Positions 15,880 through 23,429 of a stretch of 31,087 nucleotides of DNA are shown here, in pieces. The stretch is from Spirochaetales bacterium (GTDB taxonomy: Bacteria; Spirochaetota; Spirochaetia; SZUA-6): the NCBI GenBank assembly GCA_003233545.1, contig QILZ01000160.1, positions 1 to 31,087 of the forward strand, in the 5' to 3' direction. Both the position numbers and the translations under genes were made by a program. The notes below the pieces were generated by a model, which saw nothing but the letters and a program-made list of their open reading frames with translations, had not been told where the DNA came from and searched no databases. Position 1 is the stretch's first letter; every line of letters begins with the position of its first letter.

Positions 15880-16227
15880 TTAAAAAGTAATGACCTTTTC
15901 ATCTCCTTTAAGATATTCCGTTAAAGGTTCTCCCATGTATTTAACGTCTATACCGATTTCTTCGAGTTCCCTCGAAACTCCGAACATATCCGCACATGCT
16001 CTGCATGCTTCGACCGCAACCCCTGCATCTTTCATTCTTTTTATATAGTCCTTAAGCTCTTTATCTTTAATGAGCAGTTCAGCCGACGGTCCCCATACTA
16101 TCAGGGTAACTTTATCCCACCAGTTCTTAAGTTTTGCATTTAATGTGTACATAAAAACCATTTTTAAAGCCACATCTCTGTCTCCGCTTGTCCATAGAAC
16201 CACCAGTTTTTTATTTTTATCCTGCAT
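15880..16227 (-). CDS. DsrE/YchN-family protein
   Basis: This small cytoplasmic protein (115 residues) has the DsrE-like alpha/beta fold signatures: a first beta strand LVVLWTSGD, KVTLIVWGPS (about 39-48), and VAVEACRACADMFGV (71-84) with two cysteines (C75, C78) where DsrE/TusD relatives carry functional or structural Cys. Related proteins handle sulfur transfer, but many family members are of unknown role. AGGGG lies upstream of the ATG. The glycosyltransferase gene follows 5 bp downstream, and no sulfur genes are seen nearby, so its link to glycan synthesis is unexplained. Confidence 0.85.
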   Translation of the reverse strand: MQDKNKKLVVLWTSGDRDVALKMVFMYTLNAKLKNWWDKVTLIVWGPSAELLIKDKELKDYIKRMKDAGVAVEACRACADMFGVSRELEEIGIDVKYMGEPLTEYLKGDEKVITF

Positions 16228-16276
16228 TTTAGAACCCCTTTATAAGGACGTTTCAGTGTACGATTCCATGATACAT

Positions 16277-16310
16277 AAAAAAAGGAGGAAAGCAAATACT
16301 TTCCCCCTTT
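16277..16310 (-). terminator. Intrinsic terminator after the creatininase-family gene
   Basis: On the minus strand AAAGGGGGAAAG (16310-16299) pairs with CTTTCCTCCTTT (16292-16281), 11 of 12 bases, around a 6-nt loop, running into a T tract. It lies about 50 bp downstream of the stop codon at 16361 and separates this unit from the DsrE-GT2 pair. Confidence 0.75.
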
Positions 16311-16360
16311 AATTTTAGCCCTGAATCTTGGTTGTCCGGATTCGTTTTATTTATTGTAAA

Positions 16361-17470
16361 TTATCCCTTTGTAAAGGGCCCGATATGAGGAAGTTCATAT
16401 ACGGATTTCCAGCCCTTGCTTAATGGTTCTTTAAGATAGGGTTCCATCTCCTTTGCGGTTCTTAGTGTAACCTTCTCGACCGGAGGTACTGTTCCTGCGG
16501 GAAATTTATCCAGTATCTCGTCGGCTACAAGAGTTAAATACTTTAAAATTGCAGCGATAGGACGTTTTGCTTTTCTTGCAGTTGCTTTACTTGGTGTTCC
16601 CACTACGCCCTCCGGTGTTGCAACTCTCTCTATTGCAAAGTGGCCTTCTCCTTCGGACCACCGGTGCGGTCTTCTCCATGGATCTACGGAAGTATCAAAA
16701 TGTCCTCCGGAGAGAAATGATTCGCCCCAGGCGTCCTGTACAACACTCATATCGATCATTTTCTTAAACATTAAAAGAGCGACCGATGTTTCACTCTCGT
16801 CCGCATGAACAAAGGTAGTCTCGAGACTGTCCGGCCTGTCGACAGGAACAAAGAATTCGCGGACAGCTCTGTGCCAGTCGAGTATCTGGAATATTCCGGG
16901 AAGCTGAAATCTCTTCATAAATTCGTGAAGGGCGGATTCGAGCATCCACAGCTGTCCGTGGTTATTTATTACAATAATTTTTCTGTATCCGTCATTCCAC
17001 AAACCGAGCATCGTATAGATAACCATTTCCTGTACGGTTTCCGCAGGAATAATAACCGTTCCCGGCATACCCATATGATGGTAAGGATGTCCCCCGTAGT
17101 TTAGCGGAGGCAGAGCAATATTTACCTCTCTTCCCTGTTTTGCCGTATACCGTCTTACTGCTTCGACAATCTGGGTGACCATAAAGGTATCGAGGCCTGA
17201 GTTTGCATGTATTCCATGATTTTCCGTACATCCGACAGGCAGAAAAACAAGGTCATTTTTTCTGCGTTTTTCTATACATTTTGCTCTCGGCGTATTCTGT
17301 ATATAAGAACCTGCCATGCCGAGTTCGGACGGAGAAGGAACTTCATATTCCTTAAGGATGCTATCTATTTCCGTTTCCGAAGCATCCCATATCTGTTTTT
17401 TTAAACGCCCGACTTCGCTGTCTTCGAAAATGATTTCGGGAAAGTTTGTTGTAATCCACTTACCGCTCAT
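16361..17470 (-). CDS. Creatininase-family metal hydrolase, possibly 3-dehydro-scyllo-inosose hydrolase (IolN-like)
   Basis: This 369-residue cytoplasmic enzyme has the creatininase fold. Metal-site motifs are LPVGCTENHGIHANSGLDT (about 77-95, with E83, H85/H88 and D94), INNHGQ (about 169) and HADESETSVALL (about 223), carrying the usual Glu/His/Asp ligands. GGHPYHHMGMPGT (about 125-137) and TPEGVVGTPSKAT (about 290) are further family landmarks. The N-terminal extension (WITTNFPEIIFEDSEVG) and length resemble members annotated as 3-dehydro-scyllo-inosose hydrolase in Thermotoga-type inositol degradation; I recall this from memory, so treat specificity as tentative. AGGAGG precedes the ATG. 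A LacI-type operator lies 129-142 bp upstream, suggesting repression until a sugar or polyol is present. Confidence 0.8.
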   Translation of the reverse strand: MSGKWITTNFPEIIFEDSEVGRLKKQIWDASETEIDSILKEYEVPSPSELGMAGSYIQNTPRAKCIEKRRKNDLVFLPVGCTENHGIHANSGLDTFMVTQIVEAVRRYTAKQGREVNIALPPLNYGGHPYHHMGMPGTVIIPAETVQEMVIYTMLGLWNDGYRKIIVINNHGQLWMLESALHEFMKRFQLPGIFQILDWHRAVREFFVPVDRPDSLETTFVHADESETSVALLMFKKMIDMSVVQDAWGESFLSGGHFDTSVDPWRRPHRWSEGEGHFAIERVATPEGVVGTPSKATARKAKRPIAAILKYLTLVADEILDKFPAGTVPPVEKVTLRTAKEMEPYLKEPLSKGWKSVYELPHIGPFTKG

Positions 17471-17503
17471 TATAAATCCTCCTGATTAATTTTATCTTTT
17501 TTC

Positions 17504-17572
17504 CCGGAAGGACACCTGATTAGGATATCGATATCTCTGCACCATCGATGTTGATCTGAAGTGTACTTCCGG
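17504..17572 (-). repeat. Long inverted repeat in the 5' leader of the creatininase-family gene
   Basis: On the minus strand CCGGAAGTACAC (17572-17561) pairs with GTGTCCTTCCGG (17515-17504), 11 of 12 bases, around a 45-nt loop that itself contains the palindromes CATCGATG and GATATCGATATC. The structure ends about 30 nt before the start codon, just ahead of AGGAGG. It could be a regulatory RNA leader or a terminator of DUF89 transcription without a T tract. Confidence 0.5.
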
Positions 17573-17598
17573 TCTTTATAGGGTAAGTTACTACAAAA

Positions 17599-17612
17599 TG
17601 AAAACGTTTGCA
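17599..17612. promoter_or_regulatory. cre/LacI-GalR-type operator upstream of the creatininase-family gene
   Basis: TGAAAACGTTTGCA fits the catabolite-responsive/LacI-family consensus TGWNANCGNTNWCA at 13 of 14 positions, with the central CG. On the minus strand the same bases supply a possible -35 TTGCAA (17613-17608), 17 bp from TAACTT (17590-17585), so a bound repressor would block the promoter. Confidence 0.65.
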
Positions 17613-17630
17613 ATACATAAATACAATTAC

Positions 17631-18851
17631 TTAATCGATAAGTTGTATAATTCCCCTCTTACCGTTTATCATCCAGTCTTTATCCGCGGCAAAGAGGTTT
17701 TGCACCGTGTTTTTATCAATATCCGTAACAATTTCACTCTTCATTGTACGAAGGACCGCAAAAGTTGCGGGGAAGTATTCCGTTAACTCCTTCATCTTTT
17801 CCCATGGATTCCATTTTCTGTCCGATAAGAGCCGTCTGTAATTTGCATCGCCCTTTATAATAACAAGATCTGAATTATTTAAAGATTCAAGAAGATCCTC
17901 CGGCATATCCGTGAAATGCAGGGGGCCGTTCCAGAAAAAATGGTCCTCTATCCGTATTCTTCCGTTAGCAATAAGCTGTGCCAGGGCCCTTCCGAATTCT
18001 CTGATATTATCCTGCCTGTTTTCACCGAATGCTTTTACCGTGGCTGTTACATCCTTTTTCATTGTGTCGGAAACAAAGAAAGGAGCCTTCTTGACATGCA
18101 GTGTCACATTCAGACTTTTATTTCCCCTTAACAGAAAGAGATAACGGATTAATGAAAGATCGCACACAAGTTCCTGTCCTGCATTATCCATTATAAAATC
18201 GATTCTGTCCGCTTTTAATATTTCATCGACAATCTGTTCCGTATTGTCGATTAATATATTCGAATCCTCCGACTTAAGTGTGTCTGTTTTGCTGTTCTGA
18301 GCTATACTGTAATTACTTAAGTCGATTCTGTTGCCCCAGAGAGAAAAGAGAAGAAGGGATTTTATTACTTTTTCCGGATGAACTGTATCACCGGCCGTAT
18401 TTAAGATACCGTTTAATATATCGATGCCTCCTTTTTCCGAGTAAAGTTCCCTGTCCTTTAGATGCTGAAAAGGATCCTCGATGTAGTGCCCGGAACCGGG
18501 AGAGTAGTACCCGTAAGCCGATAAGAGTCTTAAGTAAAAATAGGCTTCCGCAAAGTACCAGGGTATCTTAAACCAGCTTTTACTTAAATGTTTTTGAATT
18601 TCTCTTTTCCATGTTTTTATCCCGGATCTTTCGAATACTGTAGGGTTATCCGGGATACCGGCGAAAGGATCTGTGATTGTACCATGCCGTATTTCATTTT
18701 CAAGGTCCTTAAGGTTCTGTGTATACTTATCCGAAATACGGTTGCTTTTAAGTACCTGTTCGATAATAAACGGTTTTCGGAAGTAGATTGTCTTGTAGGC
18801 AAATGAAGCGGTATCGCCTGTGGAAATACAGGGGGGAGGTTTTAATTTCAT
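17631..18851 (-). CDS. ARMT1/DUF89-family damage-control phosphatase-like protein
   Basis: This 406-residue protein matches the pattern of the DUF89/ARMT1 family, metal-dependent phosphatases thought to remove damaged or surplus sugar phosphates (human ARMT1 was also reported to modify carboxyl groups). Key features: an N-terminal helical region (IPWYFAEAYFYLRLLSAYGYY, split here as IPWYFAEAYFY then LRLLSAYGYY), LWGNRIDLS (about 172), MDNAGQELVCDL (about 219, with the Asp and Asn metal ligands) and IKGDANYRRLLSD (about 332, with the third Asp). The family's substrates include fructose 1-phosphate and related esters. GGTGG precedes the ATG. It lies upstream of, and in the same direction as, the creatininase-family gene, 160 bp away. 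Confidence 0.85.
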   Translation of the reverse strand: MKLKPPPCISTGDTASFAYKTIYFRKPFIIEQVLKSNRISDKYTQNLKDLENEIRHGTITDPFAGIPDNPTVFERSGIKTWKREIQKHLSKSWFKIPWYFAEAYFYLRLLSAYGYYSPGSGHYIEDPFQHLKDRELYSEKGGIDILNGILNTAGDTVHPEKVIKSLLLFSLWGNRIDLSNYSIAQNSKTDTLKSEDSNILIDNTEQIVDEILKADRIDFIMDNAGQELVCDLSLIRYLFLLRGNKSLNVTLHVKKAPFFVSDTMKKDVTATVKAFGENRQDNIREFGRALAQLIANGRIRIEDHFFWNGPLHFTDMPEDLLESLNNSDLVIIKGDANYRRLLSDRKWNPWEKMKELTEYFPATFAVLRTMKSEIVTDIDKNTVQNLFAADKDWMINGKRGIIQLID

Positions 18852-18867
18852 GGATTAACCACCGGGA

Positions 18868-18895
18868 AAAATAAGCTTTCTGACATAAGTATCAA
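18868..18895 (-). promoter_or_regulatory. Predicted promoter of the ARMT1/DUF89 gene
   Basis: On the minus strand TTGATA (18895-18890), 16 bp, TATTTT (18873-18868). The -10 is a modest match. It abuts the divergent symporter promoter, whose -35 starts at 18896. Confidence 0.4.
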
Positions 18896-18924
18896 TTGAC
18901 TGCAATATAAGAATGTTCTATTGT
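18896..18924 (+). promoter_or_regulatory. Predicted sigma-70 promoter of the symporter gene
   Basis: TTGACT (18896-18901), 17 bp, TATTGT (18919-18924). A start near 18931 excludes the upstream ATG at 18913, which falls within the spacer, and supports the ATG at 18964. Confidence 0.6.
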
Positions 18925-18963
18925 TGCATATTATTATCGACTAGTCCATGGGAGGGCCTTTCT

Positions 18964-20190
18964 ATGAAGGTATGGTTAAAATTATTTATCGGGGTTATTG
19001 TCGGTGTTCTGCTTGGTATTTTTATACCTTTAAGTGATGCTACAGGGATAATTTTTAACTTTTTATCAAAATTATTTATACAGATAGGAAGGTATACTAT
19101 TTTTCCTCTTGTTTTTTTCTCGATCGTGATGGGTACCTATGAGCTTAAGCATGAAAGAAAGCTCTTTGCCGTTTATTCAAAGATAGTCTTTTACCTCGTT
19201 ATCTCCACAATTCTGCTCGTGCTTATCGGAATTGTTACCGCTGTTGTATTTTCGCCGGAGAGGGTTCCTATTATCATTGAAAAAGAAGCGCCCCTGGCAT
19301 ATCTCGGTGTGCAGGATATTTTTCTTCATATTTTCCCCACAAATGTATTTAAAGTGCTTCTGGAGTCCGGCTCGTTTCTGCTGCCGCTCTATATACTTGC
19401 CTTTTTTATCGGAATAAATCTCGATTTCGACAGGCAGATAGCAAGGCCCTCTATCCAGGTGTTCGACTCTATGTCGAGGGTTTTCTATCACGGTAATTCT
19501 CTTATAGTGGAATTCTTTGCCGTAGGTCTTATCGTTATAACAACATCGAGACTTTTCTATATTCGAATTAATAATCTTGAGATTTTTAAACAGCTTTTGA
19601 TTATAATAGGTTTCGATCTTTTTATTATAATTTTTGGTATTTTCCCGGGGATATTATACTTTTTCGGAGGAAAGATTAATCCCTACAAGTGGCTGTATGC
19701 CACTACGGCATCCGCATTAACAGCTCTTGTTACGGGTGACGAGTATGTATCGCTTGGTATGCTTATAAAGCACGGAAAAGAAAACCTCGGACTAAAGAGA
19801 CGCCTCGGTTCTTCTGTTTATACGTTGTTTGCGATTTTCGGCAGGGCGGGAACAGCCCTTGTTACGGGTATTTCCTTTATACTCATACTTCGTTCGTATT
19901 CCAGCCTGGAGCTTACCTTTATGCAGATTCTCTGGGTAGCGGGTTTTTCCGTACTGACATCATTTGCTCTTCTATCTGTGCCCGGTATGGGTGTTTATGT
20001 TTCCCTTTCAATAATGAGCGGATACTATGGAAAGGGACTGGGGGACGGCTACCTTATACTTAAACCTGTTATTCCCCTGCTGGTGAGTGCAGGAGTGCTG
20101 TTAGATGTTGTGACTGCATCGTTAGCATCGTATATCATAGGCAGGCAGGAGGGTTTAATCGATGATGTCGATGTGGAGAGTTTTATTTAA
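18964..20190 (+). CDS. Divergent dicarboxylate/amino acid:cation symporter (DAACS family)
   Basis: This 408-residue inner-membrane protein has the DAACS (GltPh/DctA) layout, with six N-terminal membrane segments, hairpin-like regions and C-terminal helices. GGGAGGG lies 7 nt before the chosen ATG. Hallmark motifs are eroded: the Ser-rich hairpin-1 region reads VTGDEYVSLG, the Na+-site NMDGT is GRAGT, GVPG is SVPGMG, and the last helix reads DVVTASLAS where D-x-x-R-T-x-x-N is expected. The Asp is kept, but the Arg that binds acidic side chains and the Asn look lost. It may therefore carry something other than a dicarboxylate, or use ions differently. Single gene with its own promoter, convergent with the next. 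Confidence 0.82.
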   Translation: MKVWLKLFIGVIVGVLLGIFIPLSDATGIIFNFLSKLFIQIGRYTIFPLVFFSIVMGTYELKHERKLFAVYSKIVFYLVISTILLVLIGIVTAVVFSPERVPIIIEKEAPLAYLGVQDIFLHIFPTNVFKVLLESGSFLLPLYILAFFIGINLDFDRQIARPSIQVFDSMSRVFYHGNSLIVEFFAVGLIVITTSRLFYIRINNLEIFKQLLIIIGFDLFIIIFGIFPGILYFFGGKINPYKWLYATTASALTALVTGDEYVSLGMLIKHGKENLGLKRRLGSSVYTLFAIFGRAGTALVTGISFILILRSYSSLELTFMQILWVAGFSVLTSFALLSVPGMGVYVSLSIMSGYYGKGLGDGYLILKPVIPLLVSAGVLLDVVTASLASYIIGRQEGLIDDVDVESFI

Positions 20191-20207
20191 CGTAAGTCTG
20201 TCGATAT

Positions 20208-20855
20208 TCAGATTTTTATAATAAAACTTAAAAGACCGGTTAAGAGAAACTGATCGTAGAAGGGAAGGTTTTCTCCGTCCCAGAGATGAAAAACCGGGTA
20301 GTACGAGGTAACGGTAAACGATACCGACCATCTTTCGGCAAGATTCCATATAAGGTAAATACTTGTCTCAGGGTAGAAGAACCTGCCTGCGGAAAAAAAA
20401 TATTTCAGAACGGATATGCTGTCCGCCGCGGCCTTTTTACTCGATACTATGGGAAAACGAACAAGAAAGGAAAGGCCCAAGTCCGATCCTGCAGTAAGAG
20501 TATCGTTAAAGGGATATTCGATTCCGAATTTTGAGTCGATCATAGAGGCCAGAGTCCAGTTCCACAGGTCTCCGGGCGCTTCCATTTCCTGCGGAAGGGC
20601 ACGTACCCCGTTGTATGCATAATAATTTCCCCAGAACAGTATCCCCGTACTTATTACAAAGAGATTCCTGCGAAATACCGGAATATGAACGCCCAGTGTT
20701 GTTAAAATCGGGCTCGGAGCACTGTCCGTGTCGGAGTTCCCGATATAGATTAAACCAGAGTCTATGGAAATCCGGTCTATTCCGGAGGCATATGCATTAA
20801 CTGCAAGGATTAGAAGAACAGCCGGTAATAAAAAAGACAGTTTCCCGTTCATCAT
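20208..20855 (-). CDS. Probable outer-membrane beta-barrel protein, unknown function
   Basis: I do not recognise the family. The 215 residues start with a signal peptide (about 1-24, ending NAYASG). The mature part alternates short amphipathic strands rich in Ser, Thr, Tyr, Phe and Trp (for example VISTGILFWGNYYAYNG and WSVSFTVTSYYPVF), and ends in LLTGLLSFIIKI, a strand-like hydrophobic C-terminus of the kind recognised by outer-membrane assembly. An eight- to ten-strand barrel is plausible. Start: two adjacent ATGs, with no clear Shine-Dalgarno. It follows the lipoprotein gene by 20 bp, so it probably ends the pfp-proS unit. Confidence 0.7.
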   Translation of the reverse strand: MMNGKLSFLLPAVLLILAVNAYASGIDRISIDSGLIYIGNSDTDSAPSPILTTLGVHIPVFRRNLFVISTGILFWGNYYAYNGVRALPQEMEAPGDLWNWTLASMIDSKFGIEYPFNDTLTAGSDLGLSFLVRFPIVSSKKAAADSISVLKYFFSAGRFFYPETSIYLIWNLAERWSVSFTVTSYYPVFHLWDGENLPFYDQFLLTGLLSFIIKI

Positions 20856-20875
20856 CTATTATTAATAATATCACA

Positions 20876-21976
20876 CTATCCTTGTCTTTTCCATACAAGG
20901 AAACCGGAAGCTTTAACATGTATAAACGAGCTCTGTTCCCAGTAGAATACAAAATAACTGCCGAGGATATTAAAACCGGTATATTTATAGCCTGACGGCA
21001 GAGCGGGAAGATAAAAACTCACCGGCCCTGTGCTGTTTTCCCTGTAATATATTAGTATTCCGCCTGGCAGTAATGCGGAGATGCCGTTTTTTGTTATTCT
21101 TACGGGTACCGTAATCAGGTTAAACTTATCTGTCTTCGTATTTTCATTATATGAAAAACGTTTTATAACCGTATTATCTCCCGATTTAACGGTAAAGTGA
21201 ATAATCGATTTATCATGCTGTACCGTTTTCAGCTTATCGAGAGAAGCTGAAAAAACAGCCTGAAGATGTTCCGGAATGCCGGTTTCTTTAATATCCTTAA
21301 AGCGGTACTCTTTAAGAAAATTATTTCGTGTTTCATATTGTTCCGTTCCGCTTTTGATATTATATGCCGTATAGAAAAATTTTGTCTGCTTTTTATCGGT
21401 ATATTTCCATTCAAAGTAATAATCCAGATTTGTGACCGGAAGAAAGGTTACGGATTCGTAATCAGGATGTTTTTTCTGGAACGGCGGTATAATGAACCTG
21501 TAATTTTCATATTGAGGAACCAGTTTTACAAGGCTTATGCCTTCTATCTTTAATGTATCCGGTGTTGTTGTATTCAGTGCTTCATTGAAGTACAGATGCA
21601 GAAGTATGGAGTCATTGTAACGCAGCAGTGTTGTGATTGTTCTATATTTAAATATAACCGGATCATAAAAGTAATGAAAAACCGCCGGTGAATCTTCCGG
21701 TAATTTTACGGACACAATGCCGTGTCCGTTTACAGCCATGTAGAGCCGGCTCCCCAGGGTAACCGAATCCGTAATTCTGTCCTGGACCGTCCACGGTTCT
21801 GCCGCGACAGGCTGCGACTCCTTAAGGCTCTTAACCGGTTCCGGCCTGCCGTCCCGGAGCTGGTACCATTTTTCATAAACATTGACAGTTATTTTTTCCT
21901 TGTTATTTTGTTTATGGCAGGAAACGGGAATAAGAGTAATTATGATTATAGCGGCCAACAGAAGGATACGTCTCAT
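20876..21976 (-). CDS. Predicted lipoprotein of unknown function
   Basis: This 366-residue protein begins with a lipoprotein signal (MRRILLLAAI, then IPVSC), with the lipidated Cys at about residue 20. The mature protein has no family I recognise. Its content of short strands such as LYMAVNGHGIVSVKLP and FEWKYTDKKQTKFFYTAYN suggests a beta-propeller-like or beta-sandwich surface protein. I chose the ATG at 21976 so that the signal peptide starts cleanly; a TTG at 22006 would add ten polar residues and overlap proS. It follows proS by 13 bp and is followed 20 bp later by the barrel-like gene, which suggests the two envelope proteins work together. Confidence 0.75.
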   Translation of the reverse strand: MRRILLLAAIIIITLIPVSCHKQNNKEKITVNVYEKWYQLRDGRPEPVKSLKESQPVAAEPWTVQDRITDSVTLGSRLYMAVNGHGIVSVKLPEDSPAVFHYFYDPVIFKYRTITTLLRYNDSILLHLYFNEALNTTTPDTLKIEGISLVKLVPQYENYRFIIPPFQKKHPDYESVTFLPVTNLDYYFEWKYTDKKQTKFFYTAYNIKSGTEQYETRNNFLKEYRFKDIKETGIPEHLQAVFSASLDKLKTVQHDKSIIHFTVKSGDNTVIKRFSYNENTKTDKFNLITVPVRITKNGISALLPGGILIYYRENSTGPVSFYLPALPSGYKYTGFNILGSYFVFYWEQSSFIHVKASGFLVWKRQG

Positions 21977-21989
21977 ACGGTTCCGGGTG

Positions 21990-23417
21990 TTAATAGGCTT
22001 TTGCAAATACGGCCGTTACTGCCGCATCTCCGCCGCAGTATATGCACTTTTTACCGTCACCGTCATGTGCAAGCGGCAAAGCTCTGATTGTTGCCTTTGT
22101 CTCTTTTTTTATTCCGGCTTCACAGGTTGGAGAACCGCACCAGCCTGCCTGTATAAACCCTCCGGCGGCATTAATAATTTCTTTAAACTCACCGTAACCG
22201 GACGTATTAAATGTATTCTCCTGTCTAAAACCTGCTGCCCTTCGAAATAGATTATTCTGGATATCTTCCAGTAAATTCTTTACCTCTTCCGCAGCGTGTT
22301 GTTTGTTAACCGTAATCTTTTCGCCGGTATCTCTCCTGGCAAGAACCACCTGGTTCTTTTCCATATCACGGGGACCGATTTCTATCCTTACAGGCACTCC
22401 CTGCAGTTCCCATTCTGAAAATTTCCATCCGGGTTTGTTCTGATCATCATCATCCAGTTTAACGGAATATTTTCCCATTAAAGATTTGTATAGGCTGTCC
22501 GCATAGTTCATTATATCCGTTTTTGTATCGTTTTTGTATATCGGTACGATAACTACCTTAATCGGTGCGAGCTCAGGAGGTAAAACAAGGCCTTTATCAT
22601 CGGAATGGCTCATGATAAGAGCGCCGATCAGCCTGGTGGAAACACCCCAGGATGTTGCCCAGACATACTCCAGACCACCTTTCCGGCTCTGAAATGTTAC
22701 ATCGAAGGCCTTTGCAAAATTCTGTCCGAGAAAGTGAGATGTCCCGGCCTGAAGAGCCTTTTTATCCTGCATCATAGCTTCTATCGTATATGTTTTAACC
22801 GCCCCTGCAAATTTTTCGGATTCTGATTTTTCTCCGGCTATTACAGGAATTGCCATGTATTCTTCTGCAAACTTCTGATACACAAAGAGCATTTTTAATG
22901 TTTCTTCCTGCGCTTGTTCCGCCGTTTCATGTGCGGTATGACCTTCCTGCCAGAGGAATTCCGTTGTCCTTAAGAACAGCCGGGTTCTCTTTTCCCATCT
23001 GACAACATTTGCCCATTGGTTTATTAAAAGAGGAAGATCCCTGTACGATTGTATCCATTTTTTATACATACTCCAGATTATCGTTTCCGATGTGGGGCGT
23101 ATAACAAGAGGTTCATCCAGCTTATCCCCGCCTGCACGGGTAACAATAGCGAGCTCTGGAGAGAAACCCTCCACATGCTCCGCCTCTTTTTTTATAAAAC
23201 TATCCGGAATAAGAAGCGGAAAATACGCGTTTCTGTGTCCTGTTTCCTTGAACATCCTGTTAAGGATTTCCTGCATTTTCTCCCAGAGTGCATACCCATT
23301 GGGCCTTATGACCATACATCCTTTAACCGGTGAATAATCGGCCAGTTTTGCCTGTATAACTATGTCGACGTACCATTGCGAGTAACTTTTATTTCTCGAT
23401 GTAATTTTATCTGCCAT
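21990..23417 (-). CDS. proS: Prolyl-tRNA synthetase, archaeal/eukaryotic-like type (ProS type 3)
   Basis: This class II enzyme charges tRNA-Pro. Its 475 residues match the short, insertion-free type found in archaea, eukaryotes and some bacteria including Borrelia. There is no editing insertion. Class II motifs are visible: motif 1 around GCMVIRPNGYALWEKMQ, motif 2 around RPTSETIIW and VVRWEKRTRLFLRTTEFLWQEGHTAH (about 118-165), and motif 3 around YVWATSWGVSTRLIGALIM (about 250-270). The anticodon-binding domain follows (PIKVVIVPIYK), then the extra C-terminal zinc domain with CGSPTC and CIYC (four Cys) ending in FAKAY. It starts 12 bp after pfp with GGCGGA upstream, so it is in the pfp unit. 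Confidence 0.97.
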   Translation of the reverse strand: MADKITSRNKSYSQWYVDIVIQAKLADYSPVKGCMVIRPNGYALWEKMQEILNRMFKETGHRNAYFPLLIPDSFIKKEAEHVEGFSPELAIVTRAGGDKLDEPLVIRPTSETIIWSMYKKWIQSYRDLPLLINQWANVVRWEKRTRLFLRTTEFLWQEGHTAHETAEQAQEETLKMLFVYQKFAEEYMAIPVIAGEKSESEKFAGAVKTYTIEAMMQDKKALQAGTSHFLGQNFAKAFDVTFQSRKGGLEYVWATSWGVSTRLIGALIMSHSDDKGLVLPPELAPIKVVIVPIYKNDTKTDIMNYADSLYKSLMGKYSVKLDDDDQNKPGWKFSEWELQGVPVRIEIGPRDMEKNQVVLARRDTGEKITVNKQHAAEEVKNLLEDIQNNLFRRAAGFRQENTFNTSGYGEFKEIINAAGGFIQAGWCGSPTCEAGIKKETKATIRALPLAHDGDGKKCIYCGGDAAVTAVFAKAY

Positions 23418-23429
23418 TCTTATTTCCGC

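Noticed and set aside
17520..17618. 32-codon minus-strand frame ending before the creatininase gene, in frame with the DUF89 stop
   Set aside because: No ribosome binding site. Its length is unremarkable by chance and it coincides with the operator and hairpin, which explain the sequence better.
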